DNA of 64,000 nucleotides from Siphonodentalium dalli (GCA_032622095.1 CP136061.1:40307797-40371796); one strand, 5' to 3'; shown: positions 22,301 through 27,934, numbered from the stretch's first letter. Notes: a model not told the origin generated them from the sequence alone. Made by a program: numbers and translations.

Positions 22301-24546
22301 GTAAATATATTCATCCTAGAAATCAGGCCATATTATTATAATAGTAAAGATATTCATCCTAGAAATCAGGCCATATTATTATAATAGTAAAGATATTCAT
22401 CCTAGAAATGAGGCCATATTATTCCATTTAGATATTCATCCCAGAAATAAGGCCATATTATTATAATAGTAAAGATATTCATCATAGAAATGAGGCCATA
22501 TTATTATAATAGTAAAGATATTCATCCTAGTAATCAGGCTATATTATTTATAATAGTAAAGATATTCATCCTAGAAATCAGGCCATATTATTATAATAGT
22601 AAAGATATTCATCCTAGTAATCAGGCCATATTATTTATAATAGTAAAGATATTCATCCTAGAAATCAGGCCATATTATTATAATAGTAAAGATATTCATC
22701 CTGGTAATCAGGCCATATTATTTATAATAGTAAAGATATTCATCCTAGAAATCAGGCCATATTATTATAATAGTAAAGATATCCATCCTAGTAATCAGGC
22801 CATATTATTTATAATAGTAAAGATATTCATCCTAGAAATGAGGCCATATTATTCCATTTAGATATTCATCCTAGAAATGAGGCCATATTATTTATAATAG
22901 TAAAGATATCCATCCTAGTAATCAGGCCATATTATTTATAATAGTAAAGATATTCATCCTAGAAATGAGGCCATATTATTCCATTTAGATATTCATCCTA
23001 GAAATGAGGCCATATTATTATAATAGTAAAGATATTCATCCTAGTAATCAGGCCATATTATTTATAATAGTAAAGATATTCATCCTAGAAATCAGGCCAT
23101 ATTATTATAATAGTAAAGATATCCATCCTAGTAATCAGGCCATATTATTTATAATAGTAAAGATATTCATCCTAGAAATGATGACATACGGAAGTAAGGA
23201 CGTACGGAGATGTCGACTATATTCCCGCCGACTTCAAGTCGGGGGCATAATAAGTGTCTAGTGTTGGAAATTAAACGGTTTATATTCCGGCACAAGTATC
23301 GCGTGTTTTCTGGTTTCCGCTTTCGAGAAATCGGCGAGGTTTGCCAAACAATGACGAGGGAATACGAATATACTACAACAACAATGGCGGCACTTCCGTT
23401 TTTCGTGAATTGACGATATTTGCAAGGAAATGGTTTACTTTTTAAAGCTAATTCCGTTGTCGCGAATTCCTAATTACAAAAAAATAAAATGAAGTCGGAG
23501 GAAATTTTTGAAAAATAGCTTGAAAAAGTAAAGATATTCATCCTAGAAATGAGGCCATATTATTCCATTTAGATATTCATCCTAGAAATCAGGCCATATT
23601 ATTATAATAGTAAAGATATTCATACTAGTAATCATGCCATATTATTATAATAGTAAAGATATTCATCCTAGAAATCAGGCCATATTATTATAATAGTAAA
23701 GATATTCATCCTAGAAATTAGGCCATATTATTATAATAGTAAAGATATTCATCCTAGAAATCAGGCCATATTATTATAATAGTAAAGATATTCATCCTAG
23801 AAATCAGGCCATATTATTATAATAGTAAAGATATTCACCCTAGAAATCAGACCATATTATTATAATAGTAACGATATTCATAAATAGATATAAATGTACA
23901 CAACCAGGACCATCAAAAGTATATATCAACAAAGACCACACACAAATCGAAATGGGAACACTTTACAAACTACGAACTGAACTATAAAAGAACAGAAAAA
24001 AGAATTATCCAAAAAAGACCTTCCGTTTGGAAGAAGGACAAATTGTAGAATGTTAAATTTAGTATTTGTGTTTTATTTTTGTGACAGCAACAGAAATTTA
24101 ATATTAATGTAAATATGGGAACTAAGAGTCGGTCAGACTCGTTCCTAATAAAATGATGATGGTGAATAAAGATAATTTGTCTCATTTCTGTTCTGAAAGT
24201 TGAAAACAGCTGTCTGCTGACACTGGAGGCCATGTTTTTTAACGAATATGGGGAAAAAATTGATGGCTCCCATCTAGAGGTCACCCTGATGATCTGTATT
24301 AAGTTTGGTGTCTATTGGAAATAGGAAAATTAAAATTTTATTCTAATAACAGAGGTATTCAATTAAGCAATATGTGATTAACTGAAATTGTCATTTCTTA
24401 CTCTCAGCATTCTTGACTTGCAAATTTAATGATTTCAACTGCTCGTCGAACTGTTTGTCGGCTTCGTCGTCTAAAAAGTCATCCAATTCTTTATCAATTA
24501 ATTCATCCAGGTCACAAGTCAGGTCGTACACTATTTCTTCAGCCAT
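1265..24546 (-). CDS. SETDB1: SETDB1/Eggless-like histone H3K9 methyltransferase, 5' nine coding exons (partial, spliced)
   Basis: Nine exons on the minus strand, join(1265-1338, 4246-4333, 6926-7040, 8094-8199, 10324-10463, 13608-13725, 16215-16391, 21624-21717, 24402-24546), give 1057 coding bases (352 codons plus one base) with no stop and with matching phase at all eight junctions. Residues 1-75 are acidic and helical (DELIDKELDDFLDDE), 99-110 hold an acidic stretch, and 215-219 hold IVIDD, a SUMO-interacting-type motif. Tudor 1 spans about 226-290 (DIWYSAAV, KYRVKFDN) and Tudor 2 about 293-350 (VGTRVVALYRDEE, HYAGILAE, VFFDDGYAQY). Order, spacing and motifs fit the N-terminal half of SETDB1, a nuclear enzyme that methylates H3K9 and silences transposons. 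The methyl-CpG-binding, pre-SET and SET parts are absent and should lie left of base 1. The open frame and conserved splice sites argue for a live gene. Identity was read by eye, without a database search. Confidence 0.92.
1339..2120. other. Intron sequence, AT-rich
   Basis: Intron 8 of the SETDB1-like gene. At 1660-1730 the motif TGTGCCTGACAT occurs in both orientations, making a small foldback. Otherwise I see nothing definable. Confidence 0.5.
2121..2410. repeat. Dispersed repeat shared with the hAT-like element at 18669-20008
   Basis: CTACATAGTTTTTATGAACC and AAAACAGTTTT near 2256-2300 recur with small changes at about 19507-19545, within a similar purine-rich lead-in. This suggests a fragment of the same or a related transposon. 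The 71-codon open frame here is not convincing as a gene. Confidence 0.45.
2411..3305. other. Intron sequence without recognisable genes
   Basis: Intron 8 of the SETDB1-like gene. Short CpG-containing stretches and a few open frames under 100 codons are present, none with family features. Near 3071-3150, variants of GCCGGACAT occur in both orientations. Confidence 0.4.
3306..3541. mobile_element. TTAA-flanked MITE, family B, copy 1
   Basis: TTAA borders with 16-bp inverted ends CCCTTTGAGTGCCAGG, a single 67-bp hairpin near the left end, an AT spacer, and the right subterminal palindrome GGGCCGATGAGATCGGCCC. The ends differ from family A but the hairpin is the same. Confidence 0.85.
3668..4121. 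mobile_element. TTAA MITE, family A, copy 2 (left TTAA mutated to TTTA)
   Basis: Ends CCCTTTACCCAACA on both sides. The left border reads TTTA and the right TTAA. The spacer is longer than in the other copies because an AAATTGTTAAAGAATGTAAG-like stretch is repeated. The second hairpin has lost about eight central bases. Confidence 0.82.
4246..4333 (-). CDS. SETDB1: SETDB1-like coding exon 8, Tudor 2
   Basis: Acceptor tatgcttacag, 88 bases, donor CTTCAG|GTATGT. Phase 1 from exon 7 makes Ala, then LYRDEETGAANSHYAGILAE and CPSGKNNF, with Arg split at the end. HYAGILAE aligns with the Tudor 2 strand of SETDB1, in which the aromatic-Ala-Gly-Ile pattern is conserved. Confidence 0.92.
4677..5066. 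mobile_element. TTAA MITE, family A, copy 3
   Basis: Intact TTAA borders, CCCTTTACCCAACA ends and both hairpins. It inserted beside three short direct copies of GTGAACGATGTCAGT (4607-4672). Confidence 0.85.
5209..5681. mobile_element. TTAA MITE, family B, copy 2 (long form)
   Basis: TTAA borders with ends CCGTTTCAGTGCCAAG and CCCTTTCAGTGCCAGG, one hairpin, and an extra internal block (about 5429-5635) shared with copy 3 at 17013. It is a longer subfamily of family B. Confidence 0.8.
5682..6729. repeat. Intron 7 with fragments of the GCAGAATGAGG foldback family
   Basis: At 5990-6020 and 6428-6525 are pieces of a foldback family: GCAGAATGAGGTCCCCAGAG and its complement surround a short palindromic centre. 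The rest is dispersed repeat and unique intron sequence. No gene is seen. Confidence 0.55.
6730..6891. repeat. 27-bp tandem array, six copies, next to exon 7
   Basis: Unit GAATGTAGCACTGTAACCAG plus TCGATCT. Two sequence variants (TAACC..GATCT and TAGCC..GACCT) alternate, which implies a 54-bp duplication step. The array begins 34 bases from the exon 7 donor. Its open frames are by-products of the repeat. Confidence 0.92.
6926..7040 (-). CDS. SETDB1: SETDB1-like coding exon 7, Tudor 1 end and Tudor 2 start
   Basis: Acceptor tctatttcag, 115 bases (38 codons plus G), donor GTGG|GTGAGT. It encodes RKYRVKFDNNRGVKCVSARK and TAYLQSMKYPASVGTRVV. KYRVKFDN and VGTRVVA are hallmark segments of SETDB1 Tudor 1 and Tudor 2. 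A 27-bp tandem array begins about 34 bases inside the following intron. Confidence 0.94.
7041..7353. other. Intron 6 sequence, AT-rich
   Basis: Between exon 7 and the next TTAA element. I see no gene or defined repeat. Confidence 0.4.
7354..7754. mobile_element. TTAA MITE, family A, copy 4 (reverse orientation)
   Basis: TTAA borders, CCCTTTACCCAACA ends (right end GTTAGGTAAAGGG), two hairpins, T-rich spacer. Confidence 0.85.
7770..8001. mobile_element. TTAA-related element, family G, copy 1
   Basis: Ends at 8001 with CCATTCAGTATAGAATGGG then TTAA. It matches, in reverse, the element beginning TTAACCCATTCTATACTGAA at 16493. The left border is not clear. It carries no 67-bp hairpin. Confidence 0.55.
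8094..8199 (-). CDS. SETDB1: SETDB1-like coding exon 6, Tudor 1 first half
   Basis: Acceptor acttcttatag, 106 bases, donor AAGAG|GTTTGT. It encodes EELDVNVGVYAQKNNDIWYS and AAVTEIVQDSKNQKE, matching the start of SETDB1 Tudor 1 (short beta strands and an aromatic-cage Trp-Tyr). The first 64 exon bases with 34 intron bases are repeated three more times to the right (8234-8463). Those copies change the codons for Gly and Trp, which are intact in the real exon. Confidence 0.92.
8136..8463. repeat. 98-bp array built from the 3' splice site and start of exon 6
   Basis: Repeats start at 8136, 8234, 8332 and 8430 (the last partial). Read on the minus strand, each unit is 34 intron bases ending in acceptor acttcttatag plus the first 64 bases of exon 6. 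The first unit is the genuine exon. The other copies resemble each other more than the exon. The 98-bp length is not a multiple of three. Confidence 0.93.
8588..8945. repeat. 72-74-bp tandem array, about five copies
   Basis: The unit starts CACTTCATAAAAAGCGATGA and includes CTTCAAGCCGATCGTGTGCA and CGATGTATGGGGTC. Starts are at 8588, 8660, 8733, 8807 and 8881. It lies in the same intron as the exon 6 array. The open frames are repeat-derived. Confidence 0.9.
8943..9194. mobile_element. hAT-like foldback (CAAGCCTTGAAATAG ends), copy 1
   Basis: Left end CAAGCCTTGAAATAGGG and a decayed right end TATTTCAAGGCG enclose two consecutive GCAGAATGAGG hairpins, each with a GCATAGCGGG-like centre. Target duplication is not clear here, but other copies show 8-bp duplications. 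Confidence 0.7.
9571..9876. mobile_element. Inverted-repeat element with TGAAGGGGTCACTCTCACC ends, copy 1
   Basis: TGAAGGGGTCACTCTCACCA at the left mirrors TGGTGAGAGTGACCCTTTCA at the right. Inner copies of the GTGCTGAAGG motif are also mirrored. A related copy lies at 60832-61141. No coding sequence. It abuts the TTAA element at 9878. Confidence 0.7.
9878..10277. mobile_element. TTAA MITE, family A, copy 5
   Basis: Intact TTAA borders, ends and both hairpins. Inserted 46 bases downstream of the exon 5 donor on the gene's strand. Confidence 0.85.
10324..10463 (-). CDS. SETDB1: SETDB1-like coding exon 5 with SUMO-interacting-type motif
   Basis: Acceptor ttttttcaag, 140 bases, donor CTAGA|GTAAGG. 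It encodes a basic Pro/Thr linker (GKKSSQPRNVKPTTV) and then TYIDPDEPIVIDDTKDEL. IVIDD inside an acidic patch (residues 215-219) fits the consensus of SUMO-interacting motifs, which SETDB1 proteins use in recruitment. The exon ends in phase 2 (GA), joining T of exon 6 to make Asp. A TTAA element ends only 46 bases away, at 10277. Confidence 0.9.
10464..11556. other. Intron 4 sequence with one dispersed-repeat fragment
   Basis: The sequence ATCCAAGATGGCTGCTGGAG at 10621 begins a dispersed repeat also seen near 12545, 12711, 12885 and 24225. The open frame at 10711-11049 (112 codons) shows no family motif and I do not call it. Confidence 0.45.
11557..12029. repeat. Palindrome-array element
   Basis: TATATATAAGGCCGTGGCTT at the left mirrors AAAGCCACTTCGTATATATA at the right. 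Between them, variants of GCTAAAGAGCGGTATACCG and its complement recur more than ten times in alternating orientation, giving serial short hairpins such as AGAGTGGTATACCACTCT. No coding sequence. I do not know this family. Confidence 0.75.
12030..13150. repeat. Dispersed CCAAGATGGC-type repeats in intron 4
   Basis: Repeated blocks with AATGACTCCAAAATGACTC, TTCCCATCTACATGTCAATA and AATCCAAGATGGCT occur near 12540-12620, 12700-12800 and 12870-12900. The 116-codon open frame at 12741-13091 crosses these repeats and is not credible as a gene. Confidence 0.5.
13155..13556. mobile_element. Foldback element with ATTATCTCTT ends (family H), copy 1
   Basis: TAGTTTCCTGGGTATAAAAT and GGAAATGCTTCTATCAATTA at the left are mirrored by TTGATAGAAGCGTTTCCAGA and ATTTTATACCCCGAAAACTA at the right. 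Long inverted repeats of over 100 bases surround an AT-rich centre. Other copies are at 18140, 28703, 30266 and 41523. Confidence 0.75.
13608..13725 (-). CDS. SETDB1: SETDB1-like coding exon 4
   Basis: Acceptor ttgttttcag, 118 bases (one base plus 39 codons), donor TTCAG|GTACCG. It encodes NGAQTYSSSPNMDSCRKAL and TDAIRKQLPDTKQAPPAQVQ. The first base completes a Ser codon split with exon 3. This is a low-complexity linker between the acidic region and the Tudor domains. A hAT-like foldback lies 43 bases beyond its 5' border, at 13769-14020. Confidence 0.87.
13769..14020. mobile_element. hAT-like foldback (CAAGCCTTGAAATAG ends), copy 2
   Basis: CAAGCCTTGAAATAGGGTGT at the left mirrors the right end CTATTTCAAGGCTTG. 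An 8-bp duplication ACACTATT flanks it (13760-13767 and 14021-14028, with one extra C on the left). Two internal GCAGAATGAGG hairpins. Confidence 0.8.
14040..14428. mobile_element. TTAA MITE, family A, copy 6
   Basis: TTAA borders, left end slightly changed (CCTTTTACCCAACA), two hairpins, the first with one central base change. Confidence 0.84.
14482..15041. mobile_element. hAT-type non-autonomous element, 560 bp
   Basis: Terminal inverted repeats TAGTGATGTTCCGATAAT, subterminal CCATCGG/CCGATGG boxes, and a perfect 8-bp target duplication ATTTTCAC (14474-14481 and 15042-15049). Eight-base duplications and TAGNG-type ends are characteristic of hAT transposons. No transposase remains. Confidence 0.88.
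15042..15370. repeat. Intron 3 with a small GCAGAATGAGG-type foldback
   Basis: About 15244-15345: a shortened copy of the hAT-like foldback centre (AGAGGGTGAATTTTGTACAG, mirrored by CACTAAATTCACCCTCTG). The rest is AT-rich and featureless. Confidence 0.5.
15371..16231. repeat. 44-bp minisatellite that duplicates the exon 3 splice donor about 20 times
   Basis: Nineteen complete units plus a partial one. Read on the minus strand, each unit is the last 17 bases of exon 3 (CCAAGAACATCTGTTAG) followed by 27 intron bases starting GTATAACATATAACATGC. One unit has a single-base insertion near 15970. The exon-side copy at 16208-16231 is continuous with the reading frame of exon 3. Confidence 0.96.
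16215..16391 (-). CDS. SETDB1: SETDB1-like coding exon 3; its donor is embedded in a minisatellite
   Basis: Acceptor cttatcag, 177 bases, donor TTAG|GTATAA. It encodes SRRTEATGDVEDHDESAI, the acidic CDDSDDDDIQFVG, and a Gln/Ser/Thr-rich tail ending TSPRTSV. The last 17 exon bases plus 27 intron bases form the unit of the tandem array at 15371-16231, so the functional donor at 16215/16214 is the exon-proximal one of about 20 near-identical copies. Confidence 0.9.
16493..16814. mobile_element. TTAA-type element, family G, copy 2, with nested foldback
   Basis: Starts TTAACCCATTCTATACTGAA and shares AGATAATAAGTTCAACAAAC with the copy at 7770. It is interrupted by the foldback at 16640-16754. The right border is unclear. 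Confidence 0.55.
16640..16754. mobile_element. hAT-like foldback, short copy with perfect 8-bp duplication
   Basis: CAAGCCTTGAAATAGGGTGT and its mirrored end enclose only half of the usual hairpin. The flanking ATTGGTGG at 16632-16639 and 16755-16762 is an exact 8-bp target duplication, the clearest evidence that this family transposes like hAT. Confidence 0.85.
16815..16992. repeat. 37-bp tandem array, about five copies
   Basis: The unit begins AAGGGATAACTAACTATTCA and continues GAGCACAGGGATATATT. Starts at 16815, 16852, 16889, 16926 and 16963. Confidence 0.9.
17013..17438. mobile_element. TTAA MITE, family B, copy 3 (long form, reverse)
   Basis: TTAA borders, ends CCCTTTCAGTGCCAGG and CCCTTTCAGTGCCAAG, one hairpin near the right end. 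It shares the extra internal block with copy 2 at 5209. The 129-codon open frame across it is repeat-derived. Confidence 0.83.
17439..18394. repeat. Intron 2 with partial foldback elements
   Basis: About 18140-18264 is the right half only of a family H foldback, ending AGACCATCTTTAA. About 18265-18361 is a GCAGAATGAGG-type hairpin piece. The remainder is unique AT-rich sequence. Confidence 0.5.
18395..20142. mobile_element. TTAA MITE, family A, copy 7, split by a hAT-type element
   Basis: The two ends (CCCTTTACCCAACA, TTAA) and both hairpins belong to one family A element. The spacer is interrupted at ATTCTTTA by a 1340-bp insertion. Removing the insertion and one duplication copy restores the usual spacer. 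Confidence 0.88.
18669..20008. mobile_element. hAT-type element, 1340 bp, nested in a TTAA MITE
   Basis: Inverted ends TAGAGCTGAAACGGTT, subterminal AACCGGTTAA-rich boxes in both orientations, and an 8-bp duplication ATTCTTTA (18661-18668, 20009-20016). An 87-codon frame at 18787-19050 shows no transposase motif I recognise. Part of the interior resembles 2121-2410. Confidence 0.9.
20143..21120. repeat. Intron 2, foldback fragment and unique sequence
   Basis: About 20290-20410 is a diverged GCAGAATGAGG-type foldback. The rest has no gene I can support. Confidence 0.45.
21240..21590. repeat. 176-bp direct repeat, two copies
   Basis: GGAAAACCTGGACAAAACGA at 21298 recurs as GGAAAACCAGAACAAAACGA at 21474, followed by matching CATTGAGATCTGAGCA-type text. 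It ends just before exon 2. Confidence 0.7.
21624..21717 (-). CDS. SETDB1: SETDB1-like coding exon 2
   Basis: Acceptor ttctgttgcag, then 94 bases, then donor AATT|GTGAGA. It encodes KSKEINKIFNECTREL and KKYQEYLDDEDREE. The first two bases complete a Lys codon with exon 1, and the last two complete a Leu with exon 3. Charged heptad-like spacing suggests a short coiled coil. A large 43-bp satellite begins about 28 bases from its acceptor. Confidence 0.88.
21745..23180. repeat. 43/44-bp satellite array, over 30 copies, in intron 1
   Basis: Unit GATATTCATCCTAGAAATCA followed by GGCCATATTATTATAATAGT and AAA. Variants carry TAGTAATC, ATTATTTATA, or a short form with CCATTTAGATATTC. Two variant types alternate over long stretches, implying higher-order duplication. 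It starts about 28 bases from the exon 2 acceptor. The 123-codon open frame inside it is a repeat artefact. Confidence 0.95.
23181..23512. promoter_or_regulatory. CpG-bearing, promoter-like island between two satellite blocks (unproven)
   Basis: This 330-base segment breaks the satellite and differs sharply in composition. It holds CpG sites, ACAATGGCGGCACTTCCG (a YY1-like AATGGCGGC joined to an ETS-like CGGAAGTG on the other strand) and a GCCGACTTCAAGTCGG palindrome. A short frame beginning ATGGCGGCACTT closes after nine codons. It could be an internal promoter of the SETDB1-like gene, a captured promoter, or chance. Confidence 0.3.
23513..23880. repeat. Second satellite block, a near-exact copy of 21727-22083
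   Basis: It begins GAAAAATAGCTTGAAAAAG, the same non-satellite lead that sits beside exon 2, and then carries the same order of unit variants (GAGG, CAGG, ACTAGTAATCATG, ATTAGG, CACCC). It is therefore a segmental copy of about 355 bases, not independent amplification. Confidence 0.88.
23881..24401. other. Intron 1 near exon 1
   Basis: Includes a dispersed CTGGAGGCCATGTTTTTTAA-type repeat around 24222. No exon is seen. The 100-codon frame on the minus strand (23982-24284) has no recognisable features. Confidence 0.4.
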
Positions 24547-24558
24547 TTTTCCTATTTT
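24402..24558 (-). CDS. SETDB1: SETDB1-like coding exon 1 with start codon
   Basis: The ATG is at 24546-24544 and opens MAEEIVYDLTCDLDELIDK. The coding part is 48 codons plus one base and ends at donor GAGA|GTAAGA. Bases 24547-24558 are 5' UTR behind an acceptor-like tttctag, so at least one non-coding exon probably lies further right. That first exon and the promoter were not found. The acidic DELIDKELDDFLDDE run resembles the N-terminal helix of SETDB1. Confidence 0.88.
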
Positions 24559-24699
24559 CTAGAAATAAGATAAATAAGTTGTCATGACTTATAAAACTTT
24601 AAAGTTACTAGTAGTGTGTTGCCAACAAAACTTTACAAGCTTTCTTTCTTTCAGAAATTGCAAGTCAGGGTTACCACTATAGAGGCAGAATATCACCTT

Positions 24700-25101
24700 T
24701 TAACCCTTTACCCAACAAAACGGCCAAAAACGCCAAATAAAGCCTAAAATATCTTTGGTCTGTCTCAATAACACCATACAAATATGGATATCATTGGAAC
24801 CGGTTCATTGACCACATTGTGATGGTTACAGTTATGCCCTGTGCCAATGCATTCTCTTATATATGCGAGTCGACCATAGGTCGCCTCGCATATATAAGAG
24901 AATGCATTGGCCTAAAAAAAAAAAAATTTAACACTTTTTACCATTTTTTCTTATAATATTTCCTACATTCTTTGACAATTTGATCATTTTTAATATGTGT
25001 TAAGCCAATGCATTCTCTTATATATGCGAAGCGACCTATGGTCGACTCGCATATATAAGAGAATGCTTGGCACAGGGCCGTTCTGTTGGGTAAAGGGTTA
25101 A
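24700..25101. mobile_element. TTAA MITE, family A, copy 8
   Basis: TTAA borders and CCCTTTACCCAACA ends. Two hairpins with small changes (GAAGCGAC centre and GAATGCTTGG end in the second). It lies 141 bases upstream of coding exon 1. Confidence 0.85.
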
Positions 25102-25860
25102 GGTCTCTTTCCCCCCCCCCTCACTAAAATTTCCCCTCCCGATATATTCTCCTACCTGAGCCACAGATCAATACCTCCAATGTATGTGTATATCTGCCAC
25201 TAAATAAAATCAATGGGGAGTAATAAACAAAGATAATTTATTTGCCCGCTAATGCTGATCACTAGTGAACCATTTATCAGCCACAATAATTGGCTATGGC
25301 AATCAGCAATGCCGAAGCAATCTGCTCAAGCAAACTGGGCCATGGCAAAGGGTTGCCGTAGTGGATTGCCGAAGCCAAAAAATCTTAATCAAGGGGGCTG
25401 TTTTAGTAGGGGAAAAAATGCTATTTAGGGCTAAACACATCTGCAATTATTATTGCAGTATTCTGAAAGATATTGATGCGGACATCGCTAAAATCCATAT
25501 GGTTGTTTCGGCCTGGTTACGTCGTGATTACTTCAGGTTTCACTCTGTCATGACTCATAAGCCAAATTGGCCAATAGCCATTTTTTTAAGAAAATGGTCT
25601 CAAAAACCAAAATTTATTTTGTAACGGGAGCACATTGATTATGTGATACAGCTTAATGGGAAAACAAAAGGCACTCAAGTCAGTGCACTATCAAACAATG
25701 TGCCACAAAATTCAATAAAACATCCGGTAATGAGGATTAAAACTGAAGATTCCTTTGTTTGTCATAAGTAGAAGGTGGGTAGTGGTCTATTTTCAAGTAA
25801 CAGTGGTGGTCTTAAAGTTAAACACAGTATTTCGATTATATAGAATGTTAGATGTTAATT
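25102..25860. other. Sequence upstream of exon 1, no supported gene
   Basis: A poly-C run at about 25110-25120. The 119-codon frame at 25265-25624 lacks motifs and splice logic. The missing 5' UTR exon of the SETDB1-like gene could be here or further right. Confidence 0.35.
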
Positions 25861-25930
25861 AAGCCTTTCATGACTGGAGCGTCCTGAATTTTTGCCAAAA
25901 TCACTGTTCCAATGCATTCTCTTAAAGGGA
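25861..25930. mobile_element. Truncated TTAA element, family C
   Basis: TTAAGCCTTTCATGACTGGA at the left, then CCAATGCATTCTCTTAAAG, the start of the shared hairpin cut off after 17 bases. Confidence 0.5.
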
Positions 25931-26317
25931 CTCAAAAATCATCGTCACCGTGTTGTTGTTGTTGTTGAAACAGCTGTTCGCTGCTTGTTCCTAACGCTTC
26001 TGAAAACTGCATGCATGGTTTATCTCCCCTGATTTCTATAAATAGATTGGGGGTATACCTGTGTTTGTCAGTGACAGCAAGCATGGTTTCAGGATATCGT
26101 TAGAAAAAGACGATATTTATTGAGCTTAAATTGGCAAAATGCGATCAAATAAGACGTTTTTGTCAGCGCGAAGATGCCGAAAAATTGGAAAGAGCAGTGA
26201 ATGGGGTGTATTCTGCCATGGATTTTGGGAAGTGAATGTCACAGTGGATTTCCATTCAAATCTGCGGAGCAAAATTCTGAAAGTTACGGAGTTGCACATA
26301 CCTGCATACTTCTCAGT

Positions 26318-26595
26318 CTTCTGAGTGTGACTTGATGCGGTACTATAAGAAACAGCAGGTATTTATCTGGTGGGTCCGCTTTGTAAATTATAAAATTTTG
26401 CAATAAATATATTTTTGATAAATTTTTTCTGGAATTACATCACTTGACCTACATATTAATTTGTCAGATTTGAAATATCAATATTGAATATAAAATTCAA
26501 AAATAAATACACTAACATCTATACAAGTTCCAATCGGACCTGCCAGATAAATACCTGTTGTTTCCAATACCACATCAAGTCACACTCGGAAGTAT
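26318..26595. mobile_element. Inverted-repeat element with GAGTGTGACTTGATG ends
   Basis: GAGTGTGACTTGATGCGGTA and AGCAGGTATTTATCTGG at the left are mirrored by CCAGATAAATACCTGTTG and TACCACATCAAGTCACACTC at the right, around an AT-rich centre. No coding sequence. The preceding 61-codon frame (26139-26324) runs into it and is not supported. Confidence 0.65.
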
Positions 26596-27134
26596 ATGGA
26601 ACTTTAGTTCGGTCATGAATGTAGTGCGTATCCTTCCTTGCTGGAAGCAGCAATCTGCGAAAGTGGTCATGTTGACTTAAAGAACAAATACAGAAAAGAA
26701 CAAATACAGACGAGATGATGGATCAGTCACATGGTGTTTGAGGTAAAGTTACCACCCCTCGAAGAATGAAGGAAAGAATGTTCAGTGACTGGTTCAATAC
26801 CACAAAATAGTCACGGGGTTGGTTTCAGCCCTGCCTAAAGCCTGGTTATCTAGAACACGAGAAGAAAGACACACGGGAAATACAGCCAACAAAATTTTAG
26901 GACTGTGTCAGTAAAAATCCGGTGGAGAAGGAGGTGTGTAACAACACAGAATCGTTCCAACTTCTGCGTACCAGCAGCTCACAATACGAACACTCCTTCT
27001 TTGTTAAAACAACTGTGGAATTGAACTACCTGGAACAGTCGGTTGTTGATGTCGTGATATTGACGGTTTTCTATCTGCTCTGTGAGGGGAAACAGTATGG
27101 AGTATTTTCAACAATGCTAACAAGGAGCTATTGA
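26596..27134. other. Unassigned sequence
   Basis: A 70-codon frame at 26922-27134 has no family feature I recognise. Otherwise unique sequence. Confidence 0.3.
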
Positions 27135-27373
27135 TTAACCCTTTGAGTGCCAGGGGCCGATGAGGCCCTAGAAGCCTACAAAATAAGTCTGTTTAAGAAT
27201 ATAAGAATAAATTATTAAAATTGTAAAAAAAATTGTAAAAAAAAAAATTGTTAGGCCAATGCATTCTCTTATATATGCGAGGCGACCTATTGTCGACTCG
27301 CATATATAAGAGAATGCATTGGCACATGGTATATGGGTTGATACAAAAATCGACCTGCCACTCAAAGGGTTAA
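27135..27373. mobile_element. TTAA MITE, family B, copy 4 (reverse)
   Basis: TTAA borders, end CCCTTTGAGTGCCAGG on the left and CCCTTTGAGTGGCAGG on the right, one hairpin with a TATTGTCG centre. Confidence 0.84.
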
Positions 27374-27507
27374 ATATTTAAAAATTATGCTTGTTTATCA
27401 TATATAATAAATTATTTTTCAATTATTTCGCTTGCTGCTTATATTTATACTCCAAAATAATTTTGGATGGCTCAAACAACAACACTATCATTGCATATAT
27501 TAAGTAC

Positions 27508-27934
27508 TATATGGGAGATTAATCTAACATTTAATGGCTGATTTAAACGCTTAAGCGTAACTCCATTACGCTTAAGCATAATTGGTTTGTATTGCCTTGC
27601 AACGTTATATGTAATGGTAGGCCTACATGTATCTAACTTAGTAAGGTTTAATGTTCTGGGCGGATGGTAAGATTACTAGCATCGTAATTGACTGCATCAA
27701 TTTCAGCTTCAGGGGAGTTTTTCCAATTCTATTACGCGTTACTTTAGCGTGAATGCATTATGTGTGATCGTAAATGAATTACGCATAAGCATAATGTAAT
27801 ACGCTTAAGTATGGTATAATGGAAATCTAAATTACACTTAGGAATTGCGCATTAAGCTTAAATTTATGCTTAAGCATAATGAATTACACTTAAAACGTGA
27901 TTGGCAATTAAATGTGAATTTTGCCTCCCATATG
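27508..27934. mobile_element. TATGGGAGGC-type inverted-repeat element with CTTAAG palindromes, copy 1
   Basis: TATATGGGAG...ACATTTAATGG at the left is mirrored by CAATTAAATGTGAATTTTGC and CTCCCATA at the right. Inside are diverged copies of the GCTTAAGC palindrome such as CGCTTAAGCGTAA. Confidence 0.55.

Noticed and set aside
22490-23261. Open frames of 85-123 codons with a repeating RPYYYNSKDIHPSNQAILF pattern
   Set aside because: They are the translation of the 43/44-bp satellite. Length and pattern follow the DNA repeat and there is no start context, splice site or family match.
25265-25624. 119-codon frame on the plus strand
   Set aside because: Composition and residues show no family or signal. 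It is likely chance in repeat-related sequence.
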